This document shows, piece by piece, positions 9,346 through 18,165 of a stretch of 64,000 nucleotides of DNA (positions are counted from its first letter, which is position 1; each line of letters begins with the position of its first letter). The notes under the pieces were generated by a model. It did not search any database. It had not been told where the DNA came from and saw only the letters and a program-made list of their open reading frames with translations. The stretch covers positions 186,001 to 250,000 of the forward strand of contig JADCLS010000006.1 in assembly GCA_026702845.1 (NCBI GenBank). The letters run 5' to 3'. This stretch comes from Candidatus Heimdallarchaeota archaeon. GTDB lineage: Archaea; Asgardarchaeota; Heimdallarchaeia; Heimdallarchaeales; Kariarchaeaceae. Position numbers and translations under genes: made by a program.

Positions 9346-10655
9346 TTCCGATAGTGTTTCCATGTCGATTTGTAGAGTTCAATTATCTCATTTGTCTTTT
9401 CTGATGCAAGACCAGTATCAATATCGTCGAAAATTGCCTGCAATTCATCTCCGTGTACATGAGCTAATATATTTTCATCTGTCATTACTGCATGTTGATA
9501 ATCCTCTGCATCCACGTGTTTTCTCAGCATTTCATGACCTTCTTGACGTCCGACCTTATTCACAAGTCTTCTCAATATTTGTTCCGATTTTGCCTTTCCA
9601 GATGCTTTCTTCAGATTATATGCAATATGCTCATCATGTATAATAATACCAGATAATATGTTATTCATCTGTTTACTGATGTAAAGTAATAAATTGGCAG
9701 ATTCGGGGATAATTATTCTCTCGACTGATGAGTGAGTAATTTCCCTCTCATGTTCCAGTGCGATATTCTCAAGCGCTACAGCAACATTGCCTCGGATGAT
9801 TCTTGCTAGCCCTGAAATGCGTTCTGATTTGTGTGGATTACGCTTGTGGGGCATCGCAGAGCTACCAACCTGTTTAGAAGAGAATGGTTCATACCATTCT
9901 CCAATTTCAGATCTCTGTAGATTTCTCAGTTCTCTTGAAATTCGTTCAATCACTGAGGCACACAGAGCTAAGGAGTTCATGTAATCTGCATGTACAACTC
10001 TTGATACTACTTGTGTTGATATTGCTGTTGGGTTTAATCCAAGATCAAGTAATAGCTCGCTTTCAATGTCCATCCTATGGGTACTAGCATAATTACCTAT
10101 GGCACCTGAGAATTTGGATAGATTGACTTTTGTATTAAGTAATTCTGATTTTGCGAGTTGTAACTCATAGATGAAATTAGCAAATTTGAAACCAACAGTA
10201 GTGGGAACTGCAAATTGACCATGAGTTCTACCTATGCACGCATGATTCCTATGCTTATCTGCTAGAGAAATCAATTGTTCACTCATTTGATCTAACTCAT
10301 TTAGCAGGACGTTTTTTGATTCTACTAATTGTAAAGCAAGTACTGTATCTTGAATATCATTGGAGGTAGCACCTAGATGGATCTTCTCACCAGCATCTCC
10401 TGCCATTTCAGCAAGAGCTCGGACCATTGCCATCACATCATGATGAATTTCAAGTTCTATCTCCCTTACTCTATCTAAAACGACCTTTTTAGATGCCTCA
10501 GAGATTTTTTCCGCCTCTTCTTTGGTTATTAGACCTAAGTTTGCCTGTACTTTGGCTAACCTTACCTCAACATACAATTGTAAGCGTAATTTATTCTCTG
10601 CTGAGAAAATCTCTGCGATTTCTGTTCTATACCTGTCTGAAGCATCAGACCACAT
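9342..10655 (-). CDS. purB: adenylosuccinate lyase
   Basis: A 437-aa member of the fumarase/aspartase superfamily. It cleaves SAICAR to AICAR and adenylosuccinate to AMP in purine synthesis. The signature SSAMPHKRNPHK at about residue 268 is the catalytic mobile loop. The His in GRTHGQFAVPTT (about 144) and the ATSNDIQDT segment are also conserved. Length is normal. It stands alone, away from the purC-purS/purQ/purL operon 40 kb to the right. It converges with the ABC exporter gene, overlapping by four bases, so the two mRNAs are antisense at their 3' ends. Confidence 0.96.
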   Translation of the reverse strand: MWSDASDRYRTEIAEIFSAENKLRLQLYVEVRLAKVQANLGLITKEEAEKISEASKKVVLDRVREIELEIHHDVMAMVRALAEMAGDAGEKIHLGATSNDIQDTVLALQLVESKNVLLNELDQMSEQLISLADKHRNHACIGRTHGQFAVPTTVGFKFANFIYELQLAKSELLNTKVNLSKFSGAIGNYASTHRMDIESELLLDLGLNPTAISTQVVSRVVHADYMNSLALCASVIERISRELRNLQRSEIGEWYEPFSSKQVGSSAMPHKRNPHKSERISGLARIIRGNVAVALENIALEHEREITHSSVERIIIPESANLLLYISKQMNNILSGIIIHDEHIAYNLKKASGKAKSEQILRRLVNKVGRQEGHEMLRKHVDAEDYQHAVMTDENILAHVHGDELQAIFDDIDTGLASEKTNEIIELYKSTWKHYRN

Positions 10656-10700
10656 ATTTTAAGAACAGATATTGATATTAATAATCCTATTCATCTAAAC

Positions 10701-12830
10701 TTAATATTTCCTTTTTCTTCTATGTAAAATTATGACATTAGTTATTACTAAAGCAAATAATGCATATGTGGAGCTAATAGGAGAGCCTTGAGTATTACTT
10801 GCAGAACTTTGTGGACTGGATGAGCTGGTTGATTCTGTTGTTTCTATGGCTGCCAAATCAAAATCAGCAAGATCTAATATCACATCAATAGAAAAGTGAT
10901 CAGAACCTCGATCTGCTGATTCAGTATCACCTGTTGTCGAGCTTTCAATTCTATCCTTGAAATGTCGATTGACAAAAATATAATCGATTCTGGAGTCATA
11001 TGATGGAAAAGTTGCTCCTGCATCTGAAGGATTGCTAAAAACATGTACATCAGTAAATGTATGAACAGTTGATGCTTTGGCATGGTCCTTATTGACAAGC
11101 ATATCAATTGGTTCTGTACCCAAACTGGGATCTGCAATATTATCATCAGGTGATTCAGAATTGAAATCTCCTAGCATGATAATGGGTACATCACCAAGAC
11201 TATCCATATAATTGATGATCCCCTCCATCTCTTTCAACCTATTATCCAAACCATCACTACAGCAGCTAAGATGTGTACCAATAAGAGTCACATCTATGTT
11301 GTTTACAGAGATCACTGCTTCTAGAAATGGCAATGGAATGGTTCTGGGAGCACCATTATCCAAATTAACAGTATCAATAATGTTGGATTCCTTAATTGTG
11401 TATCTCGAGTACAGAGAAATGCCATTCCAAGCGTCAGCAATACCTTGGAGAGTATAGGCTTCATAATTGATCTCGTCAATAAAATAATTATTTAACTCGA
11501 GCTTATATTCTTCCAGTAATTCATCAGAATTATCATCAAAATCTCCAGTTTCAACTAGCATAAGAATATCTGGATTTTCTTCCTTCACCACATCAAGCCA
11601 TTCTGGATAGATTCCTGATTCCTTGATATTGTATGCCATTACTTTAGCATCCTCATTTAGGCTAGGAGTAAAATCATGTTGAATCGTGAACAACTGGCTA
11701 ATTTCTTTGCTATTCCCTTTTGAATCTTCAGCAACCACCTTTACTGTGTGTGATCCATCTGCATAATCATCAGTATTCCATACATAACTTGAGGAATTAG
11801 ACTTCAAATCATTATCAATATATATCTCAACAGATGAAATTCCTGAAGGATCTCTAGCATCAATATCTAATGTCACTGTTCCAAATAATGTTGCTCCTAG
11901 GTGTGGGGATGCGATCTCTACATCGGGTTCAAATACATCTGGAATCTCAGAAATAGCAGAAAGTGTCTCGTTGGTAAAGTAATCAAGAATATTAGATAGA
12001 AAGACCGTATCCTGTGCATAACCATTAATGAAGTCCCTATAATCATAATCAGCCCATAAAGTTGTGCCAACTGTGATAACCCGATCTACTTCAGAACCAA
12101 TCGTGGTCTCCTCATATACTGCGAGAGGGATACTATCTCCCCCTGTATCATCATCCACATTATCATATATTGTTTCAGGAGCTGAACCACCTTGCTCATC
12201 CTGATACGAGAAACTGCTAGCATATACCAACACGTCACCTGGGCTCCCATATGACACAGAACTGGGTGAGAAGAAATTTATTAAATCCACTCCCTCAAAT
12301 AAATTGGAATAGTTTGAATTGAAGTTTTCTGTCTCAATGTACCATGGCTGATATGCACTTATATCGCTAGTGTAAATATTATCATCCTGTGCTCGCATAT
12401 CAACCTCTAAGGTTGAGAGTATCGAATTGATACTATTATAATTGAGACCTTTTGCTACCTCATAATCTCCTCTTGATGCCAAAAGTAAATTTCTTGAACT
12501 CGATTCAAACCATGAATAAATAGCTTGAATATCCTCATTTGAGATGGCTTCATAAGGAGCAGTAACAATCAGATAATGAGCATTAGACAAAGAATCTGCA
12601 AAACTTGAGAATTCACTGCTGTAACCAACCATATATCCCTGTTCTTCTAGATACGTCTTGATCTGAAACATAGATCCATCACTGTAATCATTCATATGGA
12701 GATCATCCACAATCACTAATCCTTTAAATTCATTCTCATCAATAACCAGCAAGGGTTCTGCTTGAGCATAGATGGGAATAGAAAGAATTATCATAAATAG
12801 TATAGGTAAAATAATTCTATTGATATTCAC
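10701..12830 (-). CDS. secreted, membrane-anchored endonuclease/exonuclease/phosphatase-fold protein
   Basis: A 709-aa extracytoplasmic protein. Residues 1-25 are a signal peptide (ending YAQAEP). Residues ~30-290 resemble an alpha/beta domain of the DUF4350/GATase-like kind, with LIVTAPYE and LLLASRGDYE. Residues ~303-388 are a bacterial Ig-like domain (SSVEIYIDN, DGSHTVKVVAEDSKGN). Residues ~395-655 are an EEP domain with the Glu in LMLVETGDF, GTHLS, MLGDFNSESPDD, SRIDYIFVN and the terminal GSDHFSID, so all the catalytic His/Asp/Asn motifs are present. A Ser-rich linker leads to a hydrophobic anchor and the tail RRKRKY. It probably hydrolyses phosphodiesters (nucleic acid or phospholipid headgroups) outside the cell. 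Confidence 0.8.
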   Translation of the reverse strand: MNINRIILPILFMIILSIPIYAQAEPLLVIDENEFKGLVIVDDLHMNDYSDGSMFQIKTYLEEQGYMVGYSSEFSSFADSLSNAHYLIVTAPYEAISNEDIQAIYSWFESSSRNLLLASRGDYEVAKGLNYNSINSILSTLEVDMRAQDDNIYTSDISAYQPWYIETENFNSNYSNLFEGVDLINFFSPSSVSYGSPGDVLVYASSFSYQDEQGGSAPETIYDNVDDDTGGDSIPLAVYEETTIGSEVDRVITVGTTLWADYDYRDFINGYAQDTVFLSNILDYFTNETLSAISEIPDVFEPDVEIASPHLGATLFGTVTLDIDARDPSGISSVEIYIDNDLKSNSSSYVWNTDDYADGSHTVKVVAEDSKGNSKEISQLFTIQHDFTPSLNEDAKVMAYNIKESGIYPEWLDVVKEENPDILMLVETGDFDDNSDELLEEYKLELNNYFIDEINYEAYTLQGIADAWNGISLYSRYTIKESNIIDTVNLDNGAPRTIPLPFLEAVISVNNIDVTLIGTHLSCCSDGLDNRLKEMEGIINYMDSLGDVPIIMLGDFNSESPDDNIADPSLGTEPIDMLVNKDHAKASTVHTFTDVHVFSNPSDAGATFPSYDSRIDYIFVNRHFKDRIESSTTGDTESADRGSDHFSIDVILDLADFDLAAIETTESTSSSSPQSSASNTQGSPISSTYALFALVITNVIILHRRKRKY

Positions 12831-12945
12831 AACTCATTGTTTTTTATTGAAAATAAATGTATTACGGTTTTCCAAATATTAAACGATAATATTCTATTTT
12901 TCCTAGATATAGTTTTAATATATTTCATCTATACTAATTTTGACA

Positions 12946-14106
12946 ATGGCTGAAAATGAATTGGATGTGATAATCAAGGTTATTCAGATTTTAGTAATTC
13001 TATTTATTGAGATAATCTTGGTTCAGAGAAGCAGGAAATACCAAATGAAAGCTTTGAGATGGTTTATTTGGTCATTTTTCTTTGCTTTCATCCATGGAAT
13101 TATCGAACTGGTGATTTATTATCTGAAGATATATGTTTTCACTATTGCTGAGCCATCCTATTTCAAATTCAATGAGTATCATAGTATACCATATTCAATT
13201 GGGATTTTCCTATTATATATCCTTGCTGAATCAATTGTTGGGTATCAACGCAACCAGTTTAGGATTTTTTTTGCAGTTTCTATTTGGTCAAGCTATATCA
13301 CTATGTTGCTGTACGAATCATTGAGTACTCCAGGATTGGTGTATACCGAGCCAGCAACCTCAAAACTGTCAAATACTTTGTTTGATATCTTTCAAATTTT
13401 TACCATGGGATTCTTCACCTATGTATTCATGCTATCTCATAATAAAACTAGGAATGATACACATCGTAAAGGTACTCTTACGTTGGTGATATCATCAAGT
13501 ATCTATGTAATATCAATTATCTATGAACTAGGAGAGGATCTGTTAAATTTCCCCAATGTGTATGGAGCGATAACACTGGGAATATCTTTGCTTGTCCTTG
13601 CATTCATGTTTATTAGATATCCTTATTTTGTCTTCTCAGTACCTACTGAGATATACCGAATCATCCTCACCTCGAATTTTCATAAATCGCTAGTTTATAG
13701 TGCTGGATTGTTGAATCCTGAAAAGGAAAGCAAATCTTCTGTTTTAGTAGCCAGTGGAATTTCAGCAATTGCTGAATTTATGAAGGATAGTACTGGATCT
13801 AATGAATCGTTACAGTATGCATATTTGGGTGATAGAGCATTAATGATGGTGAAAGGAAAATTGGTATCAGGAATAATTATTGCTGAGAATTCGACATATA
13901 TCTTGAGATCTGCACTGAAACAGCTGGTAAGGGAATTTGAAACCCGATACGAAAAGCAGATAGAAAGTTTTAACGCGAATATATCTCAATTCTACGAATC
14001 CAGAGACATCATCGCAAGAACATTTCCCTTTATTGAATCAAAAGAGACAATCTCACTCTTTATCGAGAAAGGTGAAAAGATGGATTTCTCTGAAAATATA
14101 GATTAG
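12946..14106 (+). CDS. multi-pass membrane protein with cytoplasmic longin/roadblock-like domain
   Basis: About 386 aa. Residues ~8-230 contain about seven hydrophobic segments, arranged like the 7TM sensor region of some histidine kinases. Residues ~230-350 are a soluble alpha/beta domain (KSLVYSAGLL, VLVASGISAIAEFM, YLGDRALMMVKGKLVSGIII, LKQLVREFETRYEKQI). I read it as longin/roadblock-like, the fold of small-GTPase regulators that are abundant in Asgard archaea. That is a pattern judgement, not a motif match. The ATG at 12946 is preferred to a TTG two codons earlier. A TATA-like TTTTAATATA lies about 25 bases upstream. The next gene is an orphan on the same strand. Confidence 0.65.
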   Translation: MAENELDVIIKVIQILVILFIEIILVQRSRKYQMKALRWFIWSFFFAFIHGIIELVIYYLKIYVFTIAEPSYFKFNEYHSIPYSIGIFLLYILAESIVGYQRNQFRIFFAVSIWSSYITMLLYESLSTPGLVYTEPATSKLSNTLFDIFQIFTMGFFTYVFMLSHNKTRNDTHRKGTLTLVISSSIYVISIIYELGEDLLNFPNVYGAITLGISLLVLAFMFIRYPYFVFSVPTEIYRIILTSNFHKSLVYSAGLLNPEKESKSSVLVASGISAIAEFMKDSTGSNESLQYAYLGDRALMMVKGKLVSGIIIAENSTYILRSALKQLVREFETRYEKQIESFNANISQFYESRDIIARTFPFIESKETISLFIEKGEKMDFSENID

Positions 14107-14233
14107 AAACACTGAAAATCCATCAATCTAGCAAATAAATGTGAAGTTAATTCGTTAACTGAGAAAAACTTTATTATAAATTCTTCATGATAGTAAATTT
14201 AGCAAATCACATAAAGGGGATTATCAATACCGC

Positions 14234-16117
14234 ATGCCTGGGTTAACTTTATTGAACATTGAGAGATCAAACAAAACACCATCAAGTTCTGAATCTGATC
14301 CTCTCAAGGAAATCAATCAACTAATAGATGAGATTTATGATTTTAGCAAAAGATTTCCAGGTGACACAATGTCTGCCAGATTGGTCCCATTGAAGATGAA
14401 ATTGAAACAACTACAGGATGTAGTATCCCAATTTGGACAGGATGGTACAATTCAGGTTAATGAGAAACAGGAAATAATTATGCAATTGCATATGGAGCTT
14501 CAGATGCTAACAAATGCACTATTAAAATATAAAGGCCCCTATTCGGAGTATTCTGAAATATGCTCAAACTATTTACTCAACCATTTGAGTACAACGGCAG
14601 CTGTTGATCCTAGAGCAACTGTAATTGGAGTCTCTAATACGATGGCACAAGTATTAAGCAAGGATATCCAAATAATCGAGGATCCAGAGTTCAAAACATC
14701 AGAATTTGATCCTAAATTCTTTGAGAATTTCTCATTAAAATTCAATCAGATGCTCACCATAGCAGGATTGTTCTCAGCACCAGTCCTCGGTTTACCAGAT
14801 ATCCCGATTTCACAGCTAGGTAGCTGGAGTGATCAAGCTTTATCTCAATTTGCAGCAATCTATAGGTTTATCGATTTATATTACAGCCCTCTGAAATTCT
14901 ATAAGTTAGAAAAGGATATGAATGCAAATCCGTTTGATACTACTGCAGATATTCTTTCATTTTATATCTACTTAAATGATTTTTTTGCAGCACTCATTGC
15001 CAGAGCAGATTTATTATCAGGAATTGAGTTTCCAAAAGAATTTACTTTGGATCAAAAAGCCATAATTCTTCAATCCACAACCCAGATCAATGAGATCCTA
15101 GCAAATAGTATTATTATTAATTGTGATATCATCAATGGACATATCAATGATATCTATGAATTATATAAAAGAGGTGCAATAGATAGAAATGAAAACCCTC
15201 GAGATAAAATCGAGCTGAGGGCATATCAGAATGAGGTCAAGATCTGGAGATTAATTGCCAGATTTGCACAGCTAATGCCTGTATTCTTTGAGAATAAAAT
15301 AAAGGAATATCGTTTAAATCCAATGAAGAAAGAACAGATGTTGCAGGAATTGGGAGATGAGGAGGATTTGCCAAGTATTACGAATAACCCCAGGGATGCG
15401 GAACTAGAACTAATTTATTTCATGTATGCAGTCCAGAAATACTTGACTGAGCTCTATCCAGCCGTATCACATCATGATGTTAGTGATTTTATCACTAGCT
15501 CCGAATTCACTAAATTCAGACAGTTTCTACAGTATTTAATCCATGCTGTTGCAGTACATGATATTTTTCTTAACTTAGATAACTTATGGACACCATGGAT
15601 GAATTCCAAATTTGGCAGATTTTATCTGGAAAGTACCACAGCATATAACCCTGTATGTGCAATGGAAGCAGGTTTCCTCTCTATAATGCTTGGAATCGAA
15701 CGCACATCTGAATTTCTTATTAATGATGGTGTAGCAATGCTCAAAAATGCTAAGCAATACCTTGAATTCCAATTACACAATTATTTTGCCATAAGTGTTA
15801 TTCTTGAATTAGTTAATATTGGACCTTCAAATCTCAAAACAGCGATTGAGAAGATCATTCAATTAGTTGATAAATTTCTCAATGATTTTCAAATATCCCC
15901 AAATTCATTACTTTTTCAACGAGCGAATCTATACAAGGGTATGTTATCGATATACAAACTAACAGAAGAAAATTCAGCTGATGATCCATTCTTATTAATG
16001 CCAACAAGGCCTGTGAGTTTTGATCCCTTCTCCTGGATCCTAGTATCGAATAATTACAGACCAGTGTTCCCCTATATACCTTTGAATACATCCCTTGCAA
16101 ATTTGAACAGTGCTTAA
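14234..16117 (+). CDS. large alpha-helical protein of unknown function
   Basis: A 627-aa protein that I do not recognise. It has no signal peptide or convincing membrane segment. Nearly all of it is predicted-helical in character, with Leu/Ile heptad-like runs, a charged stretch near 370-390 (QELGDEEDLPS), and a C-terminal Pro/aromatic region (PTRPVSFDPFSW). It lies 127 bases after the membrane sensor-like gene, and the A-rich gap between them could hold a promoter. The helical, repeat-like nature would fit a scaffold or membrane-coat-like protein, but no motif proves this. Base composition matches its neighbours. Confidence 0.6.
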   Translation: MPGLTLLNIERSNKTPSSSESDPLKEINQLIDEIYDFSKRFPGDTMSARLVPLKMKLKQLQDVVSQFGQDGTIQVNEKQEIIMQLHMELQMLTNALLKYKGPYSEYSEICSNYLLNHLSTTAAVDPRATVIGVSNTMAQVLSKDIQIIEDPEFKTSEFDPKFFENFSLKFNQMLTIAGLFSAPVLGLPDIPISQLGSWSDQALSQFAAIYRFIDLYYSPLKFYKLEKDMNANPFDTTADILSFYIYLNDFFAALIARADLLSGIEFPKEFTLDQKAIILQSTTQINEILANSIIINCDIINGHINDIYELYKRGAIDRNENPRDKIELRAYQNEVKIWRLIARFAQLMPVFFENKIKEYRLNPMKKEQMLQELGDEEDLPSITNNPRDAELELIYFMYAVQKYLTELYPAVSHHDVSDFITSSEFTKFRQFLQYLIHAVAVHDIFLNLDNLWTPWMNSKFGRFYLESTTAYNPVCAMEAGFLSIMLGIERTSEFLINDGVAMLKNAKQYLEFQLHNYFAISVILELVNIGPSNLKTAIEKIIQLVDKFLNDFQISPNSLLFQRANLYKGMLSIYKLTEENSADDPFLLMPTRPVSFDPFSWILVSNNYRPVFPYIPLNTSLANLNSA

Positions 16118-16327
16118 CAATTAGTTGAATTATTTTGATAATTTATTATCATTATATCTAGATAGAATAGTGGGTACGAATATCTACTTACGCACACAAT
16201 TATATGTATTTTATATCAAAAGAGTAAAAATATCGCATAAAAAATTCAAATATGCAAATATTATTTCTACTATTTGTGAATTAATATATTTTTCACCCTC
16301 ATAAAAGATACAAAGATGATCAAATAA

Positions 16328-16338
16328 TCTTATATATG
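16328..16338 (+). promoter_or_regulatory. TATA box for the candidate RNA gene
   Basis: TTATATATG lies about 25-27 bases before the first base of the terminal stem of the structured RNA at 16361, the normal archaeal spacing from TATA box to start. No open reading frame of use follows it for 240 bases. Confidence 0.6.
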
Positions 16339-16360
16339 ATTTCATTCTATACCAAACTAG

Positions 16361-16525
16361 AGCCTGCGAATTTTATCAGCGTATAACAACTACCATTATT
16401 ATTCGCAATCAGTGAGAGTCCTAAAGGGTAACCTAAGGATTATGTAGATATTGTGTGTGTGTCTACTCTGTCTCGCTTAAACTCTCATTAGGGGTAGAGT
16501 TTTTTCATCGCAGGCCCCTATTTTC
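16361..16525 (+). ncRNA. candidate structured non-coding RNA, family unknown
   Basis: About 155 bases bounded by a perfect 8-bp terminal stem: GCCTGCGA at 16362-16369 pairs with TCGCAGGC at 16508-16515. Inside are a second stem (CTACC 16390-16394 with GGTAG 16493-16497) and a third (GTGAGAGT 16412-16419 with ACTCTCAT 16481-16488, one G-U). Two hairpins lie within the third stem: one capped by a GUAA tetraloop (GG-GUAA-CC at 16426-16433), the other with stem GTAGA/TCTAC (16444-16448/16462-16466). A TATA box sits 25 bases before the start and a T-run follows at once. I could not match it to RNase P RNA, SRP RNA, 5S rRNA or tRNA. It could also be a pyrE leader element, though the T-run argues for a separate transcript. 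Confidence 0.6.
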
Positions 16526-16532
16526 TTTTTTT
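16519..16532 (+). terminator. T-run terminator after candidate RNA
   Basis: TATTTTCTTTTTTT immediately follows the closing arm of the terminal stem. Archaeal RNA polymerase stops at such runs of T in the coding strand. Confidence 0.55.
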
Positions 16533-16603
16533 AACTCAAAACAACATACATTTGATATCGAAAACATATCTAGATTTAATAGTATATTAGGAATATATAG
16601 GCT

Positions 16604-17203
16604 ATGAGAGACATCATCAAGGCATTATATGACATTCAAGCAATTAAAATTGGTAAATTTACATTAAAATCGGGTGATATATCACCTATCTATATAGACT
16701 TACGAATCATTCCCTCATATCCAGATGTATTCAAAAAAGTAATTTCTGTTTATACTCGTATGGTAAAGCAGGTACAATCAGTTGATGCAGTAGCAGGTAT
16801 TATGTCAGCAGGTGTACCTTTTGCAACAGGCATCTGCCTTGAGCTTAACCTACCATTACTTCAGATAAGATCTGAAGCCAAATCTCATGGAACGAAGAAG
16901 ATGATTGAAGGTGTTATAAATGCAACAGCCAGAATTGTACTAATAGATGATTTGATAAGCACTGGAGCATCTAAAACCAAACCAATTGAGGAATTACGAA
17001 AAAATGAATTGGTAGTAAAAGATCTGATAGTTCTGATTGATCGAACGAACAAACAGAGCCGTGATGTGTTACACAATTCTGGAGTTTCCCTACATGCTGC
17101 ATTTACATTGCACGATATTTATACAACTTTGCAAGCAATGGAAATTGAACCAAGAGATCTTGAGATAATTGCACAGGCCATAGATACTTGGGAAGATAAT
17201 TAA
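16604..17203 (+). CDS. pyrE: orotate phosphoribosyltransferase
   Basis: A 199-aa type I phosphoribosyltransferase that makes OMP from orotate and PRPP in pyrimidine synthesis. Seen: KFTLKSGDISPIYIDLR at residues ~18-34 (orotate-site region), EAKSHGTKK near 89 (the mobile catalytic loop) and the PRPP-binding motif IVLIDDLISTGASK at ~111-124. Length is typical for archaeal PyrE. A TTTAATAGTATATT element lies about 25 bases before the ATG, so the message is probably leaderless and independent of the upstream RNA. It ends two bases before the convergent membrane protein gene. Confidence 0.93.
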   Translation: MRDIIKALYDIQAIKIGKFTLKSGDISPIYIDLRIIPSYPDVFKKVISVYTRMVKQVQSVDAVAGIMSAGVPFATGICLELNLPLLQIRSEAKSHGTKKMIEGVINATARIVLIDDLISTGASKTKPIEELRKNELVVKDLIVLIDRTNKQSRDVLHNSGVSLHAAFTLHDIYTTLQAMEIEPRDLEIIAQAIDTWEDN

Positions 17204-17205
17204 CT

Positions 17206-17559
17206 CTATGGATTGAGCATAGGCATGAGAATTAGGGCCACTAGGTACAGAAAACCTCCTTGTACTATTAAAACAATCATAATGAGAATAAAGGAAACAA
17301 ATGAACTTCCCTGTGGACGATAGCCCACTGTTACTGAGGTTATCATACGAGAGATGGAGAAACGTGATGATTTATAACCTTGATAGATACCAAGAGGTAG
17401 GAGTAGAAAATAGATCCTCAGATCTGCACCAAGATGCACCAAAAAGAGCTGGAAGAACCAGATAAAAACGATAAAATACATTATTATTTCGTACAGGGAG
17501 ACTCTCTCACTGGTTTTAATGATCCAATCATAATTGATTGTGATCCGCTCATTGCTCAT
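17206..17559 (-). CDS. small membrane protein, unknown
   Basis: A 117-aa protein with three hydrophobic segments (about residues 23-42, 46-60 and 86-113), and a polar loop SSRFSISRMITSVTVGYRP between the second and third. I do not recognise the family. It converges with pyrE, two bases apart, and lies 52 bases from the cupin gene on the same strand, so it could be the second gene of a two-gene unit with it. Confidence 0.6.
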   Translation of the reverse strand: MSNERITINYDWIIKTSERVSLYEIIMYFIVFIWFFQLFLVHLGADLRIYFLLLPLGIYQGYKSSRFSISRMITSVTVGYRPQGSSFVSFILIMIVLIVQGGFLYLVALILMPMLNP

Positions 17560-17611
17560 GCTGACGGGGCATACCTTTACAGTGACATAAATCTTTCATT
17601 GATGGCTTAGA

Positions 17612-17977
17612 TTAAAAATCAACATATGGGGTATTCTGGGTGAAATCTTCAAAAGACTCGATAACTAATACTTCAATAGCCTCATTTCCAGTATTCTCAA
17701 TTTTATGGCATTGATAAGGCTTAATCACAACAATCAACCCTTTTGCGATTAGATATTCACGTTCTTCATCTATGGTCACTTTACCTACTGCATTATTTTG
17801 AAAGAACATTACCTGAAGAAAAGAATGTTGATGACTTTCGAAGGTAGAGTGTCCATCGAGCTTGTATAATCTCACAGAAGCTCCACCCAAAAGTGATTTT
17901 GGCAACAGTATTTTGGATTGGCCTAACTCATCATTGGACCATTCAATTTCCTCAGAATGGAATACTAGATCCTTCAC
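17612..17977 (-). CDS. small cupin-domain protein
   Basis: A 121-aa single-domain cupin. Metal-site residues are visible in HSTFESHQHSFLQVMFF (residues ~43-59) and YQCHKIENTGNEAIEVLVI (~88-106), corresponding to cupin motifs 1 and 2. Such small cupins bind a metal and a small ligand (sugar, dioxygenase substrate or isomerase substrate); the sequence does not say which. A conserved position that is usually Glu in motif 1 is not obvious here, so enzymatic activity is uncertain. Confidence 0.7.
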   Translation of the reverse strand: MKDLVFHSEEIEWSNDELGQSKILLPKSLLGGASVRLYKLDGHSTFESHQHSFLQVMFFQNNAVGKVTIDEEREYLIAKGLIVVIKPYQCHKIENTGNEAIEVLVIESFEDFTQNTPYVDF

Positions 17978-18165
17978 ATCAGAAGATGGAATTAGAATTT
18001 ATTTAATCTGTCTATGTGACATAATGGATTCCGATAGATATTTGTAAATGAATTATCACCAAATTATGAATATCATTTAGCTTCATATAATTTTGGAATT
18101 TTTAGTCTAATAAGCAATTTTATTATATCTTAGTAAAAATATTTTAGCAGATGAGTTTCTTCGAT

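Noticed and set aside
16451..16462. GT dinucleotide run as a microsatellite
   Set aside because: Only about six units, and it forms the loop of a hairpin inside the candidate RNA.
16361..16525. RNase P RNA, SRP RNA, 5S rRNA or tRNA identity for the candidate RNA
   Set aside because: None of the conserved cores (GAGGAAAGUCC, SRP helix 8 GGAA motif, 5S loops, tRNA T-loop) is present.
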